Assembly (NCBI RefSeq): GCF_002803845.1
Contig: NZ_CP024985.1
Location: 930,001-994,000, forward strand
DNA: 64,000 bases
Source: Streptomyces lavendulae subsp. lavendulae
Lineage (GTDB): Bacteria; Actinomycetota; Actinomycetes; Streptomycetales; Streptomycetaceae
Direction of reading: 5' to 3'
The position numbers and the translations under genes are program-made. Below, piece by piece: positions 25,542-34,679 of this stretch (the first letter of the stretch is position 1; every line of letters begins with the position of its first letter). Under the pieces are notes generated by a model. It was given only the letters and a program-made list of their open reading frames with translations, did not search any database and was not told the origin of the DNA.

Positions 25542-27080
25542 TCACGTGCCGCGGCCGCCTTGTTCCAGGACGGTCTCCACCGTGTCCGCCTGCTCCGCGC
25601 TCTTGTCCGGCCGGTGGCGCAGGACCCGGGCGAAGCGCAGGGCGACACCGGCCGGGTAGCGGGGGGAGCGCTGGAGTCCGTCGTAGGCGATCTCCACCAC
25701 CAGCTCCGGCCGGACCCGGACGGTGAAGCCGTCGTCCTCCTGCGCCAGCTCGCCCAGCCGCCCGGTCTGCCAGCGCAGCATCTCGTCCGTCAGTCCCTTG
25801 AAGGTCTTGCCCAGCATCGCGTACGTGCCGTCCGCGGTCCGCGCGCCCAGGTGCAGGTTCGACAGCAGGCCGGTGCGCCGGCCGTGGCCCCACTCGGCGG
25901 CGAGCACGACCAGGTCGAGGGTGTGCACGGGTTTGACCTTCAGCCAGCGCTTGCCGCGCCGGCCGGCCGCGTAGACCGAGTCGAGGGCCTTGACGACGAC
26001 CCCCTCGTGGCCTCGGTCCAGTGCCCCGGACAGGAACGCCTCGGCCTCGGCCGCCCGTGCGGCCGGATCGTCCACCACCAGCCGGCGCACCCGCGAGGCC
26101 TCGGGGACCAGGGCCGCGAGGGCCGCGTGGCGGTCGCGGACGGGCAGGTCGAGCAGCACCCGGTCGCCGAGGGCCAGCAGGTCGAAGAAGTACGCGCGCA
26201 CCGGGAGGGCGCGCCGCGCCGCCGCCACGTCCACCCGGGAGCCCACCCGGGCCGCGATCTCCTGGAAGGGCACCGGGCGTCCGTCGGCGTCCTGACCGAT
26301 GACCTCGCCGTCGAGGACGAACCTCTCCCCCGGCAGGCTCCGCGCCAGTTCGGCCACCTCCGGCAGCCGGTCGGTGATCTCGTCCAAGGAGCGGGTGTGG
26401 ATCCGCACCTCGTCGCCCGAGCGGTGGACCTGGACGCGGATCCCGTCGAGCTTCTCCTCCACGGCGCAGGGCCCCAGCGCCACGAGGGCGTCGGCCACCG
26501 ACCGCGCGGTCCCGGCGAGCATCGGCCGCACGGGCTGCCCGACGCGCAGGGTCACCCCGCGCAGCGCCGCGGCCCCTTCGGCCAGTACCGCCGCGGCCAC
26601 CCGGGGCAGCGCGCCCTCCAGCATCACGGCCCGGCGCAGGTCCGCGGCCGGTACCCCGGCGGCCTTGGCCACGCCTTCCAGGGCCACCGCCTCCAGGGAC
26701 CCCTGGCGCACCTCCCCGGACAGCAGGCCGCGCAGGAACGCCTGTTCCTCGGCGGTGGCGGCGCCCAGCAGGCCGTCCACGATCCGCCGGCGCTCCGCCT
26801 GCGCGCCGGGGCCCGCGACCGCGGCCAGCTCGGACACGGCCGCGTCCACGGCCCGTACGGTCAGGGAGGGCAGCGGCGCGGGGGCCGTGTCCCGGCCGAG
26901 GGTGCGCCACCCGATGCCCGGGCGGCCCTGCGGGAGGCGGCCGGAGAGGTAGGAGACGACCAGGCCCGCCTCCTCGGCGGGGGCGGCCGCGAACACTTCC
27001 GCGAGCAGGGCGGTCTTGCGGGAACGGGCGGCGGTCCCGGCGACCTCCCGGGACACGCGCGCCACCTCGGCCAGCAGCAT
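25542..27080 (-). CDS. ligB: ATP-dependent DNA ligase
   Basis: 512-residue DNA ligase of the archaeal-type ATP-dependent class found as LigB in Streptomyces. An N-terminal DNA-binding helical domain (about 1-190) is followed by nucleotidyltransferase motif I EEKLDGIR with the catalytic Lys, motif III-like FVLDGEVIG, motif IV GHEGVVVKALDS and motif V RWLKVKP, and an OB fold. ATG 27080 is used because GGAGG is 9 nt upstream; ATG 27089 would abut the ribosome site. It probably repairs nicks. The upstream region contains a heptamer tandem repeat. Confidence 0.9.
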   Translation of the reverse strand: MLLAEVARVSREVAGTAARSRKTALLAEVFAAAPAEEAGLVVSYLSGRLPQGRPGIGWRTLGRDTAPAPLPSLTVRAVDAAVSELAAVAGPGAQAERRRIVDGLLGAATAEEQAFLRGLLSGEVRQGSLEAVALEGVAKAAGVPAADLRRAVMLEGALPRVAAAVLAEGAAALRGVTLRVGQPVRPMLAGTARSVADALVALGPCAVEEKLDGIRVQVHRSGDEVRIHTRSLDEITDRLPEVAELARSLPGERFVLDGEVIGQDADGRPVPFQEIAARVGSRVDVAAARRALPVRAYFFDLLALGDRVLLDLPVRDRHAALAALVPEASRVRRLVVDDPAARAAEAEAFLSGALDRGHEGVVVKALDSVYAAGRRGKRWLKVKPVHTLDLVVLAAEWGHGRRTGLLSNLHLGARTADGTYAMLGKTFKGLTDEMLRWQTGRLGELAQEDDGFTVRVRPELVVEIAYDGLQRSPRYPAGVALRFARVLRHRPDKSAEQADTVETVLEQGGRGT

Positions 27081-27142
27081 GCGGCCCATCCTCCCGCCGC
27101 CCGGGCGGGCGCGCAGGTCGGCGCGCGGCGCCGCGCACGGCC

Positions 27143-27205
27143 GGGGGTCGGGGGTCGGCGGTCGCCGCTCGGCGGTCGCCGCTCGCCGGTCGCCGGTCGC
27201 CGGTC
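27143..27205. repeat. Nine tandem heptamers
   Basis: Sixty-three bases divide into nine consecutive 7-mers: GGGGGTC twice, then GGCGGTC and GCCGCTC alternating twice, then GCCGGTC three times. The array lies between the divergent ligase and S15-ABC genes and is non-coding in both directions. Confidence 0.8.
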
Positions 27206-27321
27206 GGGCGGCGCGTACCGCAGGCGCGGTAGGCCGGCCCGGGGCGCGTACTCCTGGAGAAGGGGCGGGGCTCCCCCTGAGGGAGCCCGCGTACGGCGAT
27301 CTCTGGCTTTAGTGTTCCCGT

Positions 27322-30045
27322 ATGAAGCCACGACTGCCCCGTCGGCGCCGCGACCGCCTGCTCGCCGGCGCCGCCGCCCTCGCGGTCCTGGCCGGCGCCG
27401 GTACCTGGACGGCGGCCGCCGCCTCCGGGGACGCGCCGGCCGTGCACCGCCAGGACCAGATGCTGAACGTACCGGGCCTGGAACCGCCGGGCGCCGGGAT
27501 CGACACCTCCTACTTCACGGCCGGGGCGGGCGGGGAACGGCGCCCCGCGGTGCTCCTCGGGCACGGTTTCGGCGGCAGCAAGGACGACGTACGGGCCCAG
27601 GCGGAGCGGCTGGCCCGCGACGGCTACGCCGTCATGACCTGGTCGGCGCGCGGCTTCGGCCGCTCCGGCGGGAAGATCGGGCTGAACGATCCCGAGCACG
27701 AGGTCAAGGACGTCTCCGCGCTGATCGACTGGCTGGCCCGCAGGCCCGAGGTGCGCCTGGACGCGGACGGCGATCCCCGCGTGGGCGTGGCCGGGGCCTC
27801 CTACGGCGGGGCCGTCGCGCTGCTGGCCGCCGGGTACGACCGGCGGGTGGACGCCATCGCCCCGCAGATCACGTACTGGAACCTCGCGGACGCCCTGTTC
27901 CCCCAGGGCGTCTTCAAGAAGCTGTGGGCCGGGATCTTCTTCACCACCGGTGCCGCGGGCGGCCTCCAGCCGGCGGCCGCGAACGCCGGTCCGCCCGGCG
28001 CGGCGTCCGCCTCCGGCTGCGGCCGGTTCGAGCCGCAGCTGTGCGCCATGTACGAGCGCGTGGCGGTGGCCGGGAAGCCGGACGCCGAGGCGCGCGAGCT
28101 GCTGGAGCGGCGCAGCCCCTCGGCGGTGGGCGCCCGGATCAAGGTGCCCACCCTGATCGTGCAGGGTCAGGACGACTCCCTCTTCCCGCTGGACCAGGCC
28201 GACGCCATGGCCCGGGCCATCACGGCGAACGGCGCTCCCGTCTCCGTGGACTGGGCGGCGGGCGGACACGACGGCGGCATGCGCGAATCGGGCCGCGTCG
28301 AGGCCCGGGTGAAGGCCTGGTTCGACCGCCACCTCAAGGGGGACCACGCCGCGGACACCGGCCCGGTCTTCCGGGTCTCGCGCTCCGGCGGCGTCGACTC
28401 CACGGACGGGCTGGTCAAACTGCGGGGCGCGAGCTCCGACCGCTACCCCGGCCTGACCTCGGCCCCGCGCCCCTTCGCGCTGTCCGGCCGGGAGCAGACC
28501 TTCGCGAACCCGGCGGGCGGCGCCCCGCCCGCGCTCTCCTCGCTGCCCGGCATCGGGGGGCAGTTCGCCGCCCTCGGCGCCGGGCTGTCGCTGGACTTCC
28601 CGGGGCAGAACGCCCGCTTCGAGTCGGAGCCGCTGACCGAGGAACTCCGGGTCACCGGGACCCCGACCCTCACCCTGAACGTGAGGTCGACGGCTGCGGA
28701 CGGCGCCGCGGTCCTGTTCGGCAAGGTGTACGACGTCGGGCCCGACGGCCGTCAGCAGGTGCTGCCCGGTCAGCTGGTCGCCCCCGTACGGGTGGAGGAC
28801 GCCGGTCAGGGCCGGAGCGTCGCGCTGCGGCTCCCGGCGATCGACCACTCCGTCCAGCCCGGGCACCGGCTGCGGGTGGTGGTCGCCGCCACCGACCTCG
28901 GGTACGCCTCCCCCGCCGCGCCTGCCGTCTACACGGTCTCGGCGCAGGGGCCGCTGGCGGTCCCCGTCGCCGACGGGGTCCGCACGGCGGCGGCCGGCCT
29001 GCCCGCCTGGACCTGGTGGCTGCCGCTCGGCGCGCTGGCGGTGGCCGCGGGGCTGCTCGGGATCCGGCGCACCGGCGGGGGCCGCGCGGCGGTGCGGGCG
29101 GGCGCAGCGCAGCCCGAACCCGCGCCGGCCGACGTACCACTGGACATCACCGGGCTGACGAAGCGGTACGCGAAGGCCCAGGACCGGTACGCGGTGCGGG
29201 ACCTGTCCTTCCGGGTGGAGAAGGGCCAGGTGCTCGGTCTGCTCGGGCCGAACGGGGCCGGGAAGACCACCACCCTGCGCATGCTGATGGGGCTGATCAC
29301 GCCGGACGCCGGGGAGATCCGGGTGTTCGGGCAGCCGATCCGGCCCGGCGCGCCGGTGCTCTCGCGGGTCGGCGCCTTCGTGGAGGGTGCCGGTTTCCTG
29401 CCGCACCTGACGGGCCGGGCCAATCTGGAGCTGTACTGGCAGGCCACCGGCCGGCCGGCCGGGGACGCGCACATGGCGGAGGCTCTGGAGATCGCCGGGC
29501 TGGGCGACGCCCTGGAGCGGGCCGTGCGCACCTACTCGCAGGGCATGCGTCAGCGGCTCGCGATCGCGCAGGCCATGCTGGGCATGCCGGACCTGCTGAT
29601 CCTCGACGAGCCGACCAACGGTCTGGACCCGCCGCAGATCCGCGAGATGCGCGACGTGATGATCCGTTACGCGGCGGCCGGACGGACGGTCATCGTCTCC
29701 AGCCACCTGTTGTCGGAGGTGGAGCAGTCCTGCACGCACCTGGTGGTCATGGACCGCGGCCGGCTGGTGCGGGCGGGCGAGGTCGCCGAGATCACCGGCG
29801 GCGGGGACACGCTGCTCGTCGCCGTGGAGGGACCGGTGGAGGAGACCGTGGTCGGGAAGGTCGCGGCCCTGGAGGGCGTGGCCTCGGCGGTGGCCGGGGA
29901 CGGCGGGATCCTCGTACGGCTCGACGGCGCGACGCCCGCAGCCCTGATCGCCGAACTCGTACGGCTGGACGTGCCGGTCTCGGCGGTGGGACCCCACCGC
30001 CGGCTGGAGGACGCCTTCCTCACCCTGATCGGAGGTACGGCATGA
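27322..30045 (+). CDS. Exported S15-type hydrolase fused to a cytosolic ABC ATPase
   Basis: 907-residue fusion. A basic N-terminus and hydrophobic helix (about 8-34) act as signal-anchor. Residues about 60-400 form an alpha/beta hydrolase like X-Pro dipeptidyl-peptidase/CocE, with VGVAGASYGGAVAL (nucleophile), VQGQDDSLFPLDQA (Asp) and AAGGHDGGM (His); a CocE-like beta domain follows to about 555. A second helix (TWWLPLGALAVAAGLLGI, about 565-585) leads to an ABC ATPase from about 610 with Walker A LLGPNGAGKTTT, signature YSQGMRQRLA and Walker B LLILDEPTNGLDPP. The hydrolase would be outside and the ATPase inside. ATG 27322 starts the signal-anchor. It overlaps the permease start (ATGA). Confidence 0.85.
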   Translation: MKPRLPRRRRDRLLAGAAALAVLAGAGTWTAAAASGDAPAVHRQDQMLNVPGLEPPGAGIDTSYFTAGAGGERRPAVLLGHGFGGSKDDVRAQAERLARDGYAVMTWSARGFGRSGGKIGLNDPEHEVKDVSALIDWLARRPEVRLDADGDPRVGVAGASYGGAVALLAAGYDRRVDAIAPQITYWNLADALFPQGVFKKLWAGIFFTTGAAGGLQPAAANAGPPGAASASGCGRFEPQLCAMYERVAVAGKPDAEARELLERRSPSAVGARIKVPTLIVQGQDDSLFPLDQADAMARAITANGAPVSVDWAAGGHDGGMRESGRVEARVKAWFDRHLKGDHAADTGPVFRVSRSGGVDSTDGLVKLRGASSDRYPGLTSAPRPFALSGREQTFANPAGGAPPALSSLPGIGGQFAALGAGLSLDFPGQNARFESEPLTEELRVTGTPTLTLNVRSTAADGAAVLFGKVYDVGPDGRQQVLPGQLVAPVRVEDAGQGRSVALRLPAIDHSVQPGHRLRVVVAATDLGYASPAAPAVYTVSAQGPLAVPVADGVRTAAAGLPAWTWWLPLGALAVAAGLLGIRRTGGGRAAVRAGAAQPEPAPADVPLDITGLTKRYAKAQDRYAVRDLSFRVEKGQVLGLLGPNGAGKTTTLRMLMGLITPDAGEIRVFGQPIRPGAPVLSRVGAFVEGAGFLPHLTGRANLELYWQATGRPAGDAHMAEALEIAGLGDALERAVRTYSQGMRQRLAIAQAMLGMPDLLILDEPTNGLDPPQIREMRDVMIRYAAAGRTVIVSSHLLSEVEQSCTHLVVMDRGRLVRAGEVAEITGGGDTLLVAVEGPVEETVVGKVAALEGVASAVAGDGGILVRLDGATPAALIAELVRLDVPVSAVGPHRRLEDAFLTLIGGTA

Positions 30046-30908
30046 GTGTCGTCCAGGAGACCGCTCCCGGCTACGATCCGGCGCGGACGCTGCCGCTGCG
30101 CGTGGAGGCGCTGCGGCAGTGGCGCAGGCGGCGGACGCTGGTGATGGGCGGGGTGCTGGCCGCGCTGCCCTTCGTCATGATCATCGCCTTCGCGGTGGGC
30201 GGCGGGCCGGACGACGGTCCCGGCGGCGGAAACGGCCGGATCAGCCTGATCGACACGGCGACGGCGTCGGGCGCGAACTTCGCGGCGACCTGCCTGTTCG
30301 TGTCGGCCGGCTTCCTGCTGGTGGTGCCGGTGGCGCTGTTCTGCGGGGACACGGTGGCCTCGGAGGCCGGCTGGTCCTCGCTGCGCTACCTGCTGGCCTC
30401 GCCGGTGCCCCGGGCGCGGCTGCTGTGGAGCAAGCTGGTGGTGGCGCTGGCGTTCAGCCTCGGCGCGATCGTGCTGCTGCCGGTGGTGGCGCTGGCGGCG
30501 GGGACGGCCGCGTACGGGTGGGGGCCGCTGAAGCTCCCGACGGGCGGGGCCCTGCCCGCCGCGGACACCCTGCCGCGGCTCGCGCTGGTCGTCGCCTTCG
30601 TCTTCGTGTCGCAGTTGGTGACGGCGGGGCTGGCGTTCTGGCTGTCGACCCGGACGGACGCGCCGCTGGGCGCGGTCGGCGGCGCGGTGGGGCTGACCAT
30701 CGTGGGGAACGTGCTCGACGCGGTGACGGCCCTGGGGTCGTGGCGCGAGTTCCTGCCGGCGCACTGGCAGTTCGCGTGGGCGGACGCGTTGCAGCCGCAG
30801 CTGGAATGGGGCGGGATGATCAAGGGGACGGCGGTGTCGGTGTCGTACGCGCTGGTGCTGTTCGCCCTCGCGTTCCGCGGGTTCTCGCGCAAGGACATCG
30901 TGTCGTGA
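30042..30908 (+). CDS. ABC transporter permease
   Basis: 288-residue permease with about six helices, of the ABC-2 type (VASEAGWSSLRYLLASPVPRARLLWSKLVV is a typical cytoplasmic segment). Its start overlaps the stop of the S15-ABC fusion (ATGA at 30042-30045), so it is the obvious membrane partner of that ATPase domain. Substrate and direction are unknown; a peptide or surface polymer processed by the fused hydrolase would make sense. The end, GFSRKDIVS, matches ABC-2 permeases. Confidence 0.85.
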   Translation: MSVVQETAPGYDPARTLPLRVEALRQWRRRRTLVMGGVLAALPFVMIIAFAVGGGPDDGPGGGNGRISLIDTATASGANFAATCLFVSAGFLLVVPVALFCGDTVASEAGWSSLRYLLASPVPRARLLWSKLVVALAFSLGAIVLLPVVALAAGTAAYGWGPLKLPTGGALPAADTLPRLALVVAFVFVSQLVTAGLAFWLSTRTDAPLGAVGGAVGLTIVGNVLDAVTALGSWREFLPAHWQFAWADALQPQLEWGGMIKGTAVSVSYALVLFALAFRGFSRKDIVS

Positions 30909-30923
30909 AGGGGGCCGGCCCGG

Positions 30924-31796
30924 TCAGTCCGGGGTCTCGCCCTCATCGGTGAGGAAGTCGCGGAGGTCGGTGATCGCGTAGCCGGCCGCCTGCGCCGCGT
31001 CGATGATCCGGGGCAGGGCCCGGGCGTCGAGGACGACCCCGTCGCCAGTGCTGCCGACGTGCATCTGCAGGACGGCGCCGGGGGCGAGGGCGTCCACGGC
31101 CCGCCGGACCACCCGGTCCACGGTCATCCCGCCCTCGGGGCCGAGGTATCCGTTGGTGTCGGTGGTGAACTCGACCACCGCGTAGCCGAGGTCGTTGACG
31201 TCGGCTACGGACTCGTCCGTGGTCGCGCTGTAGGGGAACCGGAAGAACGGCAGCGGCTCGGCGCCGGACGCCTCCCGAATCGCGGCGTCGGCGCGGCGGA
31301 CCTCGTCCTGCCGCTCCGAGGTGTCGAGGTCGTCGAAGTACGGATGGCTGTACGAGTGGTTGCCGAGGCCGTGCGCGGCGGCCATGGCCCGCACGGCGGC
31401 GGGGTGGGCCCGCGCGAAGGCGCCGGTGGGGAAGAACGTGGCGGGCAGCTTCCGCCGGCGCAGCTCGGCCAGGACGACGTCGATGCCGCTCTCGTCCCAG
31501 GCGGCGTTGAAGGTGAGCGCCACGACCTTGCGGGTGGTGGGGATCCGGCGGAGCTCGGCTCCGAACCACGCCGCGGGCGGCCGCGGCCCCGCCCGACGCC
31601 GGGCCGGGGGCGCCGCGTCCGGCGCGGCCGCCGCCGTGCTCGCGCCGTGAGCCAGGGCCGGCGCGCCCGCGCCGCGAGCGGGGGCCGCTCCCGTGGCCGC
31701 GAGCACCGTCGTCGTCCCCGCCGCACCGAGGACCGCCAGGGCCGCCCGTCGTCCGGTGTCCGTCACCTCGGCCCGGTCCACCTTTCCCCTGTCCAC
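30924..31796 (-). CDS. Exported polysaccharide deacetylase, NodB fold
   Basis: 290-residue enzyme of carbohydrate esterase family 4 type. A Tat-like signal (GRRAALAVLGAAG) is followed by a low-complexity linker and the NodB domain from about residue 85. The metal-binding HSYSH motif is intact (LGNHSYSHPYFDDL). The first motif is TFNAAWDES rather than TFDDGP, a known variant in CE4 relatives. Motif 3 is FFRFPYS and motif 4 VLQMHVGS. GTG 31796 has GGAG 5 nt upstream; GTGs at 31781 and 31766 are alternatives. It probably removes acetyl groups from peptidoglycan or chitin-like sugars. Confidence 0.85.
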   Translation of the reverse strand: MDRGKVDRAEVTDTGRRAALAVLGAAGTTTVLAATGAAPARGAGAPALAHGASTAAAAPDAAPPARRRAGPRPPAAWFGAELRRIPTTRKVVALTFNAAWDESGIDVVLAELRRRKLPATFFPTGAFARAHPAAVRAMAAAHGLGNHSYSHPYFDDLDTSERQDEVRRADAAIREASGAEPLPFFRFPYSATTDESVADVNDLGYAVVEFTTDTNGYLGPEGGMTVDRVVRRAVDALAPGAVLQMHVGSTGDGVVLDARALPRIIDAAQAAGYAITDLRDFLTDEGETPD

Positions 31797-31913
31797 CTTG
31801 GCTCCGCTCCGTTCGCTCCGGTTCTGTCCGGCACTGTGCAGGAGGGGGCGGGCGGGAGCCCGCAGCGCGCGCCGGGCACCCGGGTGATCCGGGGCCGGCG
31901 CACGGAGCGGCCG

Positions 31914-32861
31914 TCAGGCCGGGAGGCCCGCGACGGCGTCGATCTCGGCCAGCAGCTCGTCCTCCAGCGGACGGTCGGCCACCGCCGCGTTGGCGCGTAC
32001 CTGGTCGGCGGAGGTGGCCCCGGCGATGACCGAGGCGCAGCCGGGCTGGGCGGAGAGCCAGCCGATGGCGAGCTCCAGAACGGTGCGCCCGTACTTCTCG
32101 GCGATCGCCACCAGGGCCTCCACCGTGTCGAGGCGCTCCTCGGTGATGTAGGAGTCGCGCCCTTCCAGGCGGGAGCCGGCCGGGACGGGGGCGCCCCGGC
32201 GGATCTTGCCGGTGAGCAGGCCGTTGGCCAGCGGGAAGTAGGGCAGGACCCCGAGGCCGTAGTGCACGGCCGCCGGGACCAGCTCCCGCTCGGCGGAGCG
32301 CTGGAGCAGGGACCACTCGTTCTGCGCCGACACGAAGGGCACCGCGCCGGTCTCGCGGGCCACGTGGGCGGCCTCGGCGAGCTGCCACCCGCTGAGGTTG
32401 GAGTGCCCGATGTAGCGGATCTTCCCCTCGGTGACGAGCTCGGTGAGCGCGGCGAGGGTTTCCGCGACGGGGGTGGCCGGGTCGGGGCTGTGCAGCTGGT
32501 AGAGGTCGATGTGGTCGGTGTCCAGGCGGCGCAGGGACTCCTCGACGGCGCGCCGGATGTAGCCGCGGCCGCCCCGGGATCCGGCGGCGGGCCCGTAACC
32601 CATGTCGACACCGTCGTAGCCGAACTTGGTGGCCAGGACCACCTGGTCCCGGCGGCCCTTGAGGGCCTGCCCGAGGTGGGTCTCGGAGCCGCCGGCGCCC
32701 CCGTAGATGTCGGCGGTGTCGAGGAGGGTGATGCCCGCGTCGAGGGCGGCGTCGACGACGGAGCGGGTGGCCTGGGCGTCGAGACGGCCACCGAAGTTGT
32801 TGCAGCCGAGGCCGACCGCGGAGACCTTCAGTCCGGAACTGCCCAGGGGGAGATAACGCAT
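31914..32861 (-). CDS. Aldo/keto reductase
   Basis: 315-residue NADPH-dependent oxidoreductase with a TIM-barrel AKR fold. The catalytic tetrad is visible: Asp and Tyr in LLDTADIYGG, Lys in VVLATKFGYDG, His in YQLHSPDP. Cofactor residues lie in VIAGATSADQVRANA. ATG 32861 has GGAGGAAG upstream. Upstream an AT-rich island (about 32884-32925) could hold its promoter and operator. Natural substrate unknown; members reduce sugars, aldehydes and ketones. Confidence 0.9.
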   Translation of the reverse strand: MRYLPLGSSGLKVSAVGLGCNNFGGRLDAQATRSVVDAALDAGITLLDTADIYGGAGGSETHLGQALKGRRDQVVLATKFGYDGVDMGYGPAAGSRGGRGYIRRAVEESLRRLDTDHIDLYQLHSPDPATPVAETLAALTELVTEGKIRYIGHSNLSGWQLAEAAHVARETGAVPFVSAQNEWSLLQRSAERELVPAAVHYGLGVLPYFPLANGLLTGKIRRGAPVPAGSRLEGRDSYITEERLDTVEALVAIAEKYGRTVLELAIGWLSAQPGCASVIAGATSADQVRANAAVADRPLEDELLAEIDAVAGLPA

Positions 32862-33644
32862 GCGGGTTCTTCCTCCACGCTCATCCGATACATGATCAAT
32901 GAATCGTTTCGCAGTCTAGGCACAAGAGGCCCTGTCGGCACCGGCGTTCGAGCCCGGCGGGCGTGAACACCTCGTGACGGCGGGTCCTTCAGCGCCCGCT
33001 CGGCTGCCGTGCCGGTGGCCGGGTGCCGCTACGCGGACATCGTGCGGGGAGCGTTGCCGGCCATACGGCTGACGCCCTGCCGGCCGGGCACGCCGATGGG
33101 CCCGGTAGGAGGTGGGAGCGCGGGTGGCGGCCCTGCTGCCGGACCGGCCGACCAGGGGTGAGGGGCCGCGCCGGCACCCGGACCCGCTCCCCCGCCCGAA
33201 CGTCCGGGCATGACCGCCACGAGGCGACCGTGTCGATCGGATCGCGTGTTCCCTCTTGACCGTGCTGCGGCTCGTGCAAAGGATGGGCTGCGTTCTCCCA
33301 CCCGTCGCCGCACGCGGTCACCCGTAGGAGCCGCTCCGTGTCGCGCAGCTTCCGCATCCCCGCCCCTCCCACCCGCTCAAGGGCCGCGCCGCACCCGACA
33401 GTGCGGCCCGATGGACGACCCGGAGGCCGGCGCGGGTGAACTCCTGCTCCCCACGGACGTGTCGCTCCCCGAGCACTGCCCGGGCTTTGTGACGATCTCC
33501 CTGTTCACCCGCCCGGCCATCCGGCACAACCTCCACGACGAGCGGCTCCGTCCCGTGTCGCCGTCGTCCCGCTCGCGCCGGCCTTCCCGGCCACCGGCGC
33601 TTCCGGCGCTTCCAGCGCCCGGGTCTCACCGCAGGAGCCGTCAC
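32862..33644. other. 783-bp region without a confident gene
   Basis: Near 32884-32925 is an AT-rich stretch with TGATCA and flanking CGAT/ATCG, probably the promoter/operator of the aldo/keto reductase. TTGACC near 33257 followed 17 bp later by AAGGAT could be a plus-strand promoter. From ATG 33411 a frame reads in phase into the dehydrogenase at 33645, beginning MDDPEAGAGELLLPTDV with ISLFTRPAIRHNL, which looks protein-like but has no ribosome site and is not recognised. Nothing else is supported. Confidence 0.5.
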
Positions 33645-34679
33645 GTGACCCGTCCCGCCCCCTCCTCCCGGCCCACCACGGTGCTCGCCATGAGCCCCGC
33701 CACCCGCGAGGCGGTGCTGACCCGCCGGATCCTGCCGGAGCTGCTGCGCGTAGCCGATGTCGACCCCGACCTGCTGGTCAGCGACTTCGCCCGGGACGAC
33801 GACCCGGGACTCCGCGGCCGGCTGGCCCGCGCCGAGGTGCTGTTCACCGGCTGGGGCTGCCCGCCGCTCGACGAGGAGGCGCTGCGCCGGATGCCGCGGC
33901 TGCGAGCCGTCGTCCACTCGGCCGGGAGCGTCAAACACCATGTGACCGCGGCCTGCTGGGAACGGGGACTGCTGGTCTCCAGCGCGGCCGCCGCCAACGC
34001 GGTACCGGTCGCGGAGTACACGCTCGCCGCGATCCTGTTCGCCAACAAACGGGTGCTGGAGTCCGCGCACTCCTACCGCTCCCGGCGCGGACCGGTGGAT
34101 CTGCTGCGCCACTACCCGGAGGCCGGCAACTACCGGCGCACCGTGGGGCTCGTGGGCGCCTCCCTGATCGGGCGGCGGGTGATGGAGCTGCTGCGCCCCT
34201 TCGACCTGCGGGTCCTCGTGCACGATCCGTACGCCGACCCCGCCGAGGTCGCCGCTCTCGGCGGGGAGCTCTGTCCGCTGGAAGAACTCCTTCGCCGCAG
34301 TGACGTGGTGAGCCTGCACGCCCCGGCGCTCCCGGAGACCCGCCATCTGCTCGACGCGTCCCGGCTGGCCCTGATGCCGGACGGCGCGACCCTCGTCAAC
34401 ACGGCGCGGGGCTCGCTCGTCGACACGGCCGCCCTGACCGAGGAGCTCGTCGCCGGGAGGCTGCACGCCGTGCTCGACCACACCGAACCCGAGGTACTTC
34501 CCGCCACCTCCCCGCTCTTCGACCTGCCGAACGTACTGCTCACCCCGCACGTCGCCGGATCGCTCGGCGGTGAGCTGGACCGGCTGGCGACGAGCGCGGT
34601 CGAGGAGCTGGAGCGGTATGCGCGCGGCCTCGGCTTCCGCTACCCCGTGGACCCGGGCCGTCTGGCCCGCTCCGCCTGA
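33645..34679 (+). CDS. D-2-hydroxyacid dehydrogenase family protein
   Basis: 344-residue NAD-dependent dehydrogenase. The Rossmann motif is VGLVGASLIGRRVMELL (about 165-181). The catalytic set appears as Arg in VNTARGSLVD, the Glu region in DHTEPEVLP, and His in LTPHVAGSLGG. GTG 33645 is preceded by GCAGGAG at 7 nt. It is convergent with the isomerase at 34640 (40-bp overlap) next to the LacI cluster, so it probably oxidises a sugar acid in that pathway, though it is not in the same operon. Confidence 0.85.
   Translation: MTRPAPSSRPTTVLAMSPATREAVLTRRILPELLRVADVDPDLLVSDFARDDDPGLRGRLARAEVLFTGWGCPPLDEEALRRMPRLRAVVHSAGSVKHHVTAACWERGLLVSSAAAANAVPVAEYTLAAILFANKRVLESAHSYRSRRGPVDLLRHYPEAGNYRRTVGLVGASLIGRRVMELLRPFDLRVLVHDPYADPAEVAALGGELCPLEELLRRSDVVSLHAPALPETRHLLDASRLALMPDGATLVNTARGSLVDTAALTEELVAGRLHAVLDHTEPEVLPATSPLFDLPNVLLTPHVAGSLGGELDRLATSAVEELERYARGLGFRYPVDPGRLARSA

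Noticed and set aside
27143..27205. CRISPR array
   Set aside because: Units are contiguous 7-mers without spacers, and there are no cas genes.
25560..30908. 1782-codon plus-strand frame and the 1505-codon minus-strand frame at 25480-29997
   Set aside because: Both cross several real genes in other frames, have low-complexity composition and no motifs.
32989..33372. 127-codon minus-strand frame in the 783-bp gap
   Set aside because: No recognisable motif, no ribosome-binding site, and poor codon bias in its C-terminal half.
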